Assembly: GCA_902761905.1 (NCBI GenBank)
Contig: CACWMK010000024.1
Span: 1 to 39,373 of the forward strand
DNA: 39,373 bases
Origin: an uncultured Prevotellaceae bacterium
GTDB lineage: Bacteria > Bacteroidota > Bacteroidia > Bacteroidales > Bacteroidaceae
Direction: 5' to 3'
The translations under genes and the position numbers were made by a program. Below, one piece after another: positions 33,412 to 39,373 of the stretch. Under the pieces are notes generated by a model. That model searched no databases and was not told the DNA's origin. It saw only the letters and a list, made by a program, of their open reading frames with translations. Within the stretch, counting starts at the first letter, position 1, and each line of letters opens with the position of its first letter.

Positions 33412-34545
33412 ATGTTTTCAGACGAATTAAAGAATATCAGTTGGCAGGAAACCACCGAGCGCATTGCCCGGATGACTGATACCGATGTGCGTCGCGCACT
33501 CAGTAAGAGTCGTTGCGATGTTAACGACTTTATGGCGCTCTTGTCGCCTGCTGCCGAACCTTACCTAGAGCAGATGGCCCGTCTTTCGCGTCGATATACC
33601 GAGGAGCGATTCGGACGGACTATGTCGATGTTTATCCCGCTGTACATCACCAACTCTTGCTCTAACTCGTGTGTGTACTGCGGTTTCCATCGCGAAAACC
33701 CCATGGCTCGCACCATCCTCACTCCCGAACAGATTGAGGACGAATATCGTGCCATAAAAAAGTTGGCGCCGTTTGAGAATATCCTGCTGGTCACAGGTGA
33801 GAATCCTGCCAAGGCAGGCGTGCCCTATCTGGCCAAGGCCATCGACATAGCCAAGCGTTACTTCTCGAATATCAAGATAGAGGTGATGCCGCTCAAGATG
33901 GAAGAATATCGCGAACTGACCCACCACGGCCTGAATGGAGTGATCTGTTTCCAGGAGACCTACAATCGTGACCACTACCAGTTGTACCATCCTCGCGGCA
34001 TGAAGAGCCGTTTTGAGTGGCGTTGCGACGGGTTCGACCGGATGGGGCAGGCGGGTGTTCACTCCATCGGTATGGGTGTGCTCATCGGACTTGAGAAAGA
34101 GTGGCGCACTGATGTCACCATGATGGCCTATCACCTGCGCTACCTGCAGAAGCACTACTGGCGCACTAAGTACTCGATTAACTTCCCCCGCATGCGACCT
34201 GCGCAGAACGAGGGTTTCCAGCCTAACTGCCTGATGACTGACCGCGAGTTGGCTCAGGCCACATTCGCTATGCGTATCTTCGACCATGATGTTGACATAT
34301 CCTACAGCACCCGCGAGCCAGCATACATCCGCGACAATATGTGCACACTGGGCGTCACCACCATGTCGGCCGAGAGTCATGTCAATCCTGGAGGCTATCA
34401 CACCTATCCCCAGGCTCTGGAGCAGTTCACCGTCAGCGATGAACGTACAGCCAAGGTCATCAACGCCCGATTGAAGGAACTGGGCCGCGAACCAGTCTGG
34501 AAGGATTGGGACGCTTCGTTCGACTTATACAAGAAGTGCGTATGA
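33412..34545 (+). CDS. thiH: 2-iminoacetate synthase (tyrosine lyase), radical SAM
   Basis: 377 aa. It cleaves tyrosine to dehydroglycine for the thiazole ring. The cluster motif is C83-SNS-C87-VY-C90 (CX3CX2C); VTGENPAKAGV, CFQETYNRDHY and INFPRMRPA follow as in the family. The next gene starts in its stop codon (ATGA overlap). The enzyme needs anaerobic conditions. Confidence 0.95.
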   Translation: MFSDELKNISWQETTERIARMTDTDVRRALSKSRCDVNDFMALLSPAAEPYLEQMARLSRRYTEERFGRTMSMFIPLYITNSCSNSCVYCGFHRENPMARTILTPEQIEDEYRAIKKLAPFENILLVTGENPAKAGVPYLAKAIDIAKRYFSNIKIEVMPLKMEEYRELTHHGLNGVICFQETYNRDHYQLYHPRGMKSRFEWRCDGFDRMGQAGVHSIGMGVLIGLEKEWRTDVTMMAYHLRYLQKHYWRTKYSINFPRMRPAQNEGFQPNCLMTDRELAQATFAMRIFDHDVDISYSTREPAYIRDNMCTLGVTTMSAESHVNPGGYHTYPQALEQFTVSDERTAKVINARLKELGREPVWKDWDASFDLYKKCV

Positions 34546-35078
34546 TAATAGTAATTACCCGCCCTGATTTCTTTGATGGCGAAGCATCGCGCATCGTGGA
34601 TATGCTAAATAGCGGCAGGGTCGACCTGATACATATCCGTAAGCCTCAATCACGCCAGAACGAGGTAGAGCGCCTTTTGACATACATTCCCTCTAAGCTC
34701 TACTCTCGTCTGGTGCTTCACGACCACTTTTCGTTGGCAGTGAAATATGGGTTGCATGGCGTACATCTAAACAGCCGTAATCCCCAGCCGCCATCAGAGT
34801 GGAGCGGGGCTGTCAGCATATCGTGCCACTCGTTCCGCGAGTTGGCCGAATGTCGCCGCCAGTCATATGCATATATGAGTCTTAGTCCAATCTATGACAG
34901 CATTTCTAAACGTGGTTATCGTTCTGCCTTTACCCGCGATGTGATAGCTGCAGCACATACGCAGCATCTCATCGACGACCGAGTGATGGCCTTGGGCGGA
35001 GTAACCTTTAATCGTGTACCAGATGTATTACAAATGGGCTTCGGAGGAGCCATGATCCTAGGCGACGCATGGAGATAG
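34542..35078 (+). CDS. ThiE/TenI-family protein (second copy in the operon)
   Basis: 178 aa from the ATG at 34542 overlapping the thiH stop (ATGA). It has the ThiE fold: VDLIHIRKP, LVLHDHFSLAVKYGLHGVHL, SISCHSF, SLSPIYDSISKRGY and VMALGGV. The metal-binding block of true ThiE (DD..DG.HL..D) reads LHDHF...HGVHLNSRN here, so catalysis as a thiamine-phosphate synthase is doubtful. TenI of Bacillus is a thiazole tautomerase, which is the more likely role. The 3' end overlaps thiD by 10 bp. Confidence 0.85.
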   Translation: MIIVITRPDFFDGEASRIVDMLNSGRVDLIHIRKPQSRQNEVERLLTYIPSKLYSRLVLHDHFSLAVKYGLHGVHLNSRNPQPPSEWSGAVSISCHSFRELAECRRQSYAYMSLSPIYDSISKRGYRSAFTRDVIAAAHTQHLIDDRVMALGGVTFNRVPDVLQMGFGGAMILGDAWR

Positions 35079-35791
35079 TATTGACCATAGCCGGTAGCGA
35101 CCCATCGGGTGGTGCCGGCATTCAGCAAGACCTCAAGACCATCACAGCCTGTGGTTGTTATGGTGCTACAGTCATCACATCGCTCACCTCGCAGAACACG
35201 CTTGGCGTGCAGTCGGTAATGGCTGTGCCTGCCGATGTTGTAGCATCGCAGTTACAGTCTGTATTATCCGATTTGCAGCCAGCTGCCATTAAGATAGGCA
35301 TGATACCCGACAGCGATGTGGCTGCGGCTATTGTGCATGCACTATGCGATGTACGTGTGCCGATAGTATATGACCCTGTGATGATATCCACCAGCGGCTA
35401 TCCCCTGATGGATCCTGATGCTATCAACTACATCGCTCAGCATCTGTTTCCGCTCTGTACACTCATCACCCCCAATCTGCTAGAGGCTCAGCGCATAGAT
35501 GTGCATAGTCTCAGTGCTGCATACCTTATCAAGGGTGGCCATGCCGACAGCAACATGATGACAGACATTCTCTATATGCCCGATGGCACCACATACGAGT
35601 ATACCACACCTAAGATCCGCAGCCGCAATCTGCACGGTACAGGTTGCACACTCTCCAGTGCCATCGCCTCATATCTGGCCTTGGGCTGCACGCTGCCCGA
35701 TGCCGTAGCGCAGGCCAAGGATTTTATCACCAGTGCTATTCTGCGTTCTGTAGATATCCACATTGGGCATGGCAACGGCCCGCTGGTATAA
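35069..35791 (+). CDS. thiD: Hydroxymethylpyrimidine (phosphate) kinase
   Basis: 240 aa, ribokinase-like fold. It phosphorylates HMP and HMP-phosphate to the pyrophosphate used by ThiE. TIAGSDPSGGAGIQQDLKT at the start, YDPVMIST, TPNLLEA, LIKGGH and the anion-hole GTGCTLSSAIA with its catalytic Asp replaced by Cys-Thr context typical of ThiD. Last gene of the thi operon; the 33 bp after it contain a T-run (TCGTTTTTTTA) before the convergent kinase gene. Confidence 0.94.
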   Translation: MEIVLTIAGSDPSGGAGIQQDLKTITACGCYGATVITSLTSQNTLGVQSVMAVPADVVASQLQSVLSDLQPAAIKIGMIPDSDVAAAIVHALCDVRVPIVYDPVMISTSGYPLMDPDAINYIAQHLFPLCTLITPNLLEAQRIDVHSLSAAYLIKGGHADSNMMTDILYMPDGTTYEYTTPKIRSRNLHGTGCTLSSAIASYLALGCTLPDAVAQAKDFITSAILRSVDIHIGHGNGPLV

Positions 35792-35824
35792 ATAGGGGGT
35801 GTGTAATCGGGCTATGTCGTTTTT

Positions 35825-37813
35825 TTAATGCATTGGCAGTGTCACAACGAATCGGCAGCCTGATGTATAGGTAGGATCGATGGTGAGTGTGCCGCCTAGC
35901 AGCTGGGCCGCGCGGCGTGCTACTGTCAGTCCCAGTCCGATGCCCTGTACAAAGGAGTCTACCTTATAGAATCGTTCGAACACGCGCTCTTGCTGGTCGC
36001 GAGGGATGCCTATGCCCGTATCTTCGACTGCTATTTGCAGTTTATCATTTACAGTTTTCAGTATGATTGTCACACTGCCCTGGTTGGTAAACTTCAGTGC
36101 ATTGCTCATCAGTCTGTCCATAATCTTGCGTATGGCTGCGGCATTACTCTTTATCATGCAGCCATCGGCCAGCTCGCTGTTTACACTCAGTGTCAGTCGC
36201 CCTTGGTTTTTAGCCTCATAAGCCTCTACAGCCTCCTGGCATACCGTTGCCACATCCACATCCTCGTCTAGTTGGTATTGGCTTTGACTCTCACTCTCCG
36301 ACAGTTCCAACAGCTCGTTTACAAAGTTTGTGATTTCTGTGGTGTTGTGAGTGATGTCGGCCATTATCCGGCTGCGTTCCTCGTCGCTCAGTTCGTAGTC
36401 GGGATTGCTCACCACCTGTGCAAAGCCCGTAATGATGTTGAGTGGTGTACGTATCTCGTGGCTGATATGCTGAACGAATGCAGTCTTCATACGGTCCGAC
36501 TCCTTTGCGCGCTCCAGAGCCTTGGCCAGTCGTGCCTGCGAGCGATGGCGCAGCACGATGTAGATGATGAGTATAACGATGACACCAGCCATCACTGCTA
36601 GTCGTGTGATATGTCGCTGGCGCAAGTACCGTTCGTTTTCGGCTGTCATCTCCAGTTCCTTCTCGTGCACGGCCTCCTCTTCGCGTGCTTCGGCGCTGCG
36701 AGATAGTGTGATGGCCGAGTCGAGTCGTTCGGTTATTTTCATGCTCACGGCACGTGCTGTGTCTATTCGTCCTGCCTTCATATTTACTTCATACTTCTTT
36801 AGCAGCATCTTCTGTATGTTCTCTAGCGAATAGCTGATGCCGTACTCCTTCATCACCTCATCCAGGCTTCCGAAGTTATCAGCGGCATCCTGCCATCGCC
36901 CAGCCAGTCGCAGATAGTCGCTGGCCAGTATCTTGCCCTCGGCCGTCTTAAAGAAATCCGACTGGCAGAACTTGCTGTATGCCTCGGCAGCTTCTTCCTT
37001 TTTCCCCAGCCCCTCCAGTGTTCTGGCCAGATAGATGGTGTAGCGTGCTCGCTGTTTTTGGGTATAGTCGGGGCGCGCATCAGCCTGCTTTTCATATCCG
37101 TCTATCAGTTGGTTCAGTCGCTTTAGCCATGTTCTAGCCTTCTTATAGTCGCCTATTTCCATGTAGTTATAGCTGATGTTGATTATGCCTACGATGGCAT
37201 CGCGATAGCTGATGGCATGCGGGTGCTTCTTGATATTGTTGATGTGGGCGATATAGGCTTCTTCCAGAGTCTTGTTGGTCTTATGTTCACTCAGTCCGAA
37301 GTGGTTCTGACAGCAACCGATATAAATCAGCATGTTGGTGTATTCGCTGGTAGTGTCGCGCCCCAGGCTTTTCAGTCGCTCAGTAGCCGGTAAGGCCACT
37401 TTCAGTGCAGCCTCATATTCGGTCCATGTATTCAGCAGTCCTGTCAGGCGATTGCTAATGCCGGCATACACACGCACGTCTTCATCTTCGGTAGAGTTCT
37501 CAACAGCGGCTAATCCCGTCTTCCAGTACAGTTCGGCCATGCGCTTCTGCATCAGTCTGTCGTAGGCGTAGCCCATCCAGTAGCAGGCCTTGCCTTCCGA
37601 GAAATTACCTAGAGGTTTCAGACTGTCCACAAGTTCTATTATGCGTGTGTAGTCCTTGTTCATATAGGCAGCATATACCATGTCTTCTGCTTCTCTATTC
37701 TGTCTTTCACGTTCTTTAGAGTTGTTCCCGCATCCCGACATGAATATTATTGTAGTAGCAATAGTCACCATCAGAGTAAAATGGTGCAGTAGTTTCTTTT
37801 TCATATCTTCCAT
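35825..37813 (-). CDS. TPR-containing lipoprotein sensor histidine kinase
   Basis: 662 aa; an ATG at 37804 (MKKKLLHHF) is an equally good start. Lipobox MSGC near residue 28, then a periplasmic helical TPR-like region (about 40-390), one transmembrane segment (about 404-421, AVMAGVIVILIIYIVL), a coiled linker, HisKA with the phospho-accepting His452 in HISHEIRTPL, and HATPase_c with N571, DTGIGIP, FERFYK and GIGLGL. No receiver domain or partner regulator is adjacent. Bacteroidetes use such kinases for envelope or nutrient sensing. Both a lipid anchor and a membrane helix are predicted. Confidence 0.88.
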   Translation of the reverse strand: MEDMKKKLLHHFTLMVTIATTIIFMSGCGNNSKERERQNREAEDMVYAAYMNKDYTRIIELVDSLKPLGNFSEGKACYWMGYAYDRLMQKRMAELYWKTGLAAVENSTEDEDVRVYAGISNRLTGLLNTWTEYEAALKVALPATERLKSLGRDTTSEYTNMLIYIGCCQNHFGLSEHKTNKTLEEAYIAHINNIKKHPHAISYRDAIVGIINISYNYMEIGDYKKARTWLKRLNQLIDGYEKQADARPDYTQKQRARYTIYLARTLEGLGKKEEAAEAYSKFCQSDFFKTAEGKILASDYLRLAGRWQDAADNFGSLDEVMKEYGISYSLENIQKMLLKKYEVNMKAGRIDTARAVSMKITERLDSAITLSRSAEAREEEAVHEKELEMTAENERYLRQRHITRLAVMAGVIVILIIYIVLRHRSQARLAKALERAKESDRMKTAFVQHISHEIRTPLNIITGFAQVVSNPDYELSDEERSRIMADITHNTTEITNFVNELLELSESESQSQYQLDEDVDVATVCQEAVEAYEAKNQGRLTLSVNSELADGCMIKSNAAAIRKIMDRLMSNALKFTNQGSVTIILKTVNDKLQIAVEDTGIGIPRDQQERVFERFYKVDSFVQGIGLGLTVARRAAQLLGGTLTIDPTYTSGCRFVVTLPMH

Positions 37814-37829
37814 TTTTCAATTCACAGCG

Positions 37830-37837
37830 CAAATATA
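37830..37837 (-). promoter_or_regulatory. -7 element of the histidine kinase gene
   Basis: TATATTTG on the minus strand; start near 37825, about 12 nt before the ATG at 37813 or 21 nt before 37804. The -33 match is poor. Confidence 0.5.
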
Positions 37838-37901
37838 CATTTTTTTTTGATACAATAGAATTTTTTTAGCAGAAATCTTGAAAAAATACGAAATAATTCG
37901 C

Positions 37902-37909
37902 TATCTTTG
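37902..37909 (+). promoter_or_regulatory. -7 element of the oxidoreductase gene
   Basis: TATCTTTG on the plus strand with TTG about 21 nt upstream (37878-37880). The start near 37914 gives about 25 nt of leader. Confidence 0.6.
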
Positions 37910-37938
37910 CGGCAGATTTAATTAAACTGACACTAACG

Positions 37939-38937
37939 ATGAAGGAAGACAAGATTTTGCGCGTGGGAGTTATCGGCGCAGGTTGGATAGCCGAGAAGGC
38001 TGCCATCACACTAAACGGACTCGATGATTGCATGATTTACGCCATAGCTTCTCGATCGCAGGCTAAGGCCGATGAGTTTGCTGCCAAGTGGGGCGTGCCC
38101 CGTGCCTATGGCAGCTACGCCCAGTTGATAGCCGATGAGGATGTAGACCTGGTATACGTGGCCACACCTCATTCGCATCACTACGATGTTACCCGTCAGG
38201 CCCTGATGGCCGATAAACCCTGTCTGGTAGAGAAGGCCTTTATGGCCAATTGTCGCGAGGCTGACGAGATTATACGAATTGCCCGCGAGCGACATGTGTT
38301 TCTGGCTGAGGCTGTGTGGACACGCTATCAACCCATTGTTGACACCGTTCGCACGCTCATCAGTAGCGGTCGCATAGGCACACCACGACTGGTAACAGCC
38401 ACTCTGGGCTACTCTATGGGCAACAAGCCCCGCATCATGCGGCCCGAACTATGTGGTGGCGCATTGCTCGACCTAGGTGTCTACGCACTCAACTTTGTGC
38501 GTATGTTCTTCCCACTGCCCGTAAGCAGCATGCAGTGCAGTTGTGTTAAGAGCGATACCGGCATGGACATCACCAATGCCATCACGCTGGTGCTCGATGG
38601 TGGCAGCGATGGTCAGTTGCTGTGCAACCTGCAGAGCAGTGCCAGCTGCGTGGGCGATAATATCGGCGTGATAGCTGGTACCCAGGGCAATCTCATCATC
38701 GACAATATCAACAATCCTCAGACCGTTACAGTAAATGGCCCCGACCGTACATACGTCGCGACCATTCATGTTCCCCAGCAGATTACTGGTTATGAGTACG
38801 AGTTCCAAGCCTGTCGCCAGGCCCTGCTCGAAGGCAAACTGGAGACTGAGGCTATGCCCCTGTCCGAAACCATGTATATCATGGCCCAGATGGACGAACT
38901 TCGCCGTCGCATGGGTGTTGTCTACCCGATGGATTAG
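37939..38937 (+). CDS. Gfo/Idh/MocA-family NAD(P)-dependent oxidoreductase
   Basis: 332 aa. N-terminal Rossmann domain (GVIGAGWIAEKAA, 10-22; VYVATPHSHHYDV) and the catalytic EK motif in CLVEKAFMAN (the usual EKP with Ala for Pro). A C-terminal alpha/beta domain contains GGALLDLGVYALNF and a late SETMYIMAQMDELR helix. Members oxidise or isomerise sugars, inositols or dihydrodiols; this one resembles the dihydrodiol-dehydrogenase-like branch. The substrate is not predictable here. Single gene with its own promoter. Confidence 0.9.
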   Translation: MKEDKILRVGVIGAGWIAEKAAITLNGLDDCMIYAIASRSQAKADEFAAKWGVPRAYGSYAQLIADEDVDLVYVATPHSHHYDVTRQALMADKPCLVEKAFMANCREADEIIRIARERHVFLAEAVWTRYQPIVDTVRTLISSGRIGTPRLVTATLGYSMGNKPRIMRPELCGGALLDLGVYALNFVRMFFPLPVSSMQCSCVKSDTGMDITNAITLVLDGGSDGQLLCNLQSSASCVGDNIGVIAGTQGNLIIDNINNPQTVTVNGPDRTYVATIHVPQQITGYEYEFQACRQALLEGKLETEAMPLSETMYIMAQMDELRRRMGVVYPMD

Positions 38938-39257
38938 ACTATTAATTCTCAAGCCCAACGACTACATCAGGGAAGTCTTCACCATCCTCGAGCCCCTCCT
39001 CCTTTGTCATCTCGAGCGTAGTCGAGCGCTCGGCTTTGCCGCTTGGCTTGTCCAAGAAATCTCCTCGGATACCGTATAGATCTCTCCATGCGCTACGCTT
39101 AGTCGAGATGACATGGGGGCTTCGTTTAATCGTAGGTTACGTCGTCATCATCGCCGCCGCCCTTACTCGCACCTGCAATCTCTTGATTACAGGTGCAAAG
39201 GTACGACTATATATTGTAATACCGAAATAATTTATCCGTTTGTTTTGTTAAATGGTG
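38938..39257. other. 320-bp region between the oxidoreductase and the edge gene
   Basis: It holds the family D repeat (39006-39120), a hairpin CACCTGCAATC-TCTT-GATTACAGGTG (39170-39195), and a minus-strand -7 element TACCTTTG (39196-39203) pointing left. No convincing coding frame; a short open minus-strand frame ending in a Gly/Asp-rich stretch near 39137 lacks an ATG. Confidence 0.5.
39006..39120. repeat. Dispersed repeat family D, copy 2 (inverted orientation)
   Basis: Reverse-complement relative of 32474-32580, with an extra segment of about 15 bp in the loop region. Arms GTCATCTCGAGCGTAGTCGAG and CTTAGTCGAGATGACAT can pair. Confidence 0.85.
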
Positions 39258-39373
39258 TTAATAAATAGGTACTACCACTTCATGCCCCACGAAGCGTAAT
39301 TTCGTGCCCTCAAAAGTTACGGATATCGCCCCGATAAGTGCCACCTCGTATTCATCAGGGTAGCAACATCGCA
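39258..39373 (-). CDS. Partial CDS: C-terminal 37 residues of a gene cut by the window edge
   Basis: On the minus strand an open frame enters from the right edge and ends at TAA (39258-39260). It encodes a beta-rich stretch (DEYEVALIGAISVTFEGTK followed by LRFVGHEVVVPIY) that reads like a real protein C-terminus. Only the end is visible, so no family can be named. Confidence 0.5.
   Translation of the reverse strand, partial: RCCYPDEYEVALIGAISVTFEGTKLRFVGHEVVVPIY

Noticed and set aside
39137-39203. Minus-strand frame ending in a Gly/Asp-rich stretch near the right end
   Set aside because: No ATG, and a stop lies just upstream within the promoter-like sequence; too short to call a gene.

Overview
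The window looks like a chromosome piece from a Bacteroidales bacterium, most likely Prevotella-like. Promoters have the Bacteroidetes form (TAnnTTTG at -7, often with TTTG 20 nt upstream), Shine-Dalgarno sequences are largely absent, and the metabolic genes (thi, his, tkt, rpiB) are of Bacteroidales type. The placement rests on pattern recognition, not on a database search.

Left half (1 to about 17,350): AT-richer accessory DNA. A minus-strand operon (2527 to 23) encodes a small protein, a RepA/RecA-like ATPase and a TOPRIM (primase-like) protein, typical of the replication module of an integrated mobilizable element. Next come a hipBA-type toxin-antitoxin pair (2999-4793), a non-coding stretch rich in RNA-like structures (4794-5520), and a compact eight-gene plus-strand operon (5521-14631). 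The operon holds a Dam-class DNA adenine methylase, a PLD-nuclease/SF2-helicase fusion, a 57-aa protein, a DndD-like SMC ATPase, two small proteins of about 150 aa, a sigma-70-like protein with three C-terminal repeats, and a DpnA-like second DNA methyltransferase. I recognise no named defence system with this gene set; it is the best candidate here for an undescribed restriction/anti-phage system. A coiled-coil protein and an AAA-ATPase/PD-(D/E)XK protein follow. A repeated promoter module occurs four times, ahead of the RNA-like regions and the last of these genes.

Right half (about 17,360 to the end): GC-richer core DNA. Minus strand: a TonB-dependent-receptor-like outer membrane protein with a small TPR-like exported protein; hisG-hisD-hisC followed by a membrane LytTR regulator; rpiB; tkt. 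Plus strand: an MltF-like lytic transglycosylase, an omega-amidase-like nitrilase, and a TPP-riboswitch-controlled thiamine operon (thiS, thiE, thiG, thiC, thiF, thiH, a ThiE/TenI paralogue, thiD). Then come a TPR/lipoprotein sensor histidine kinase (minus), a Gfo/Idh/MocA oxidoreductase (plus) and the 3' end of a gene cut by the window edge. Three families of dispersed inverted repeats lie between core genes.

How it fits together: the thi operon makes thiamine phosphate from the thiazole branch (ThiS/F/G/H) and the pyrimidine branch (ThiC/D) joined by ThiE, with TPP feedback through the riboswitch; transketolase nearby is a TPP enzyme. In the accessory island, the two methylases would mark self DNA while the PLD-helicase and SMC ATPase are plausible restriction effectors, with the sigma-like protein as regulator or DNA-binding subunit. 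That functional assignment is inference.
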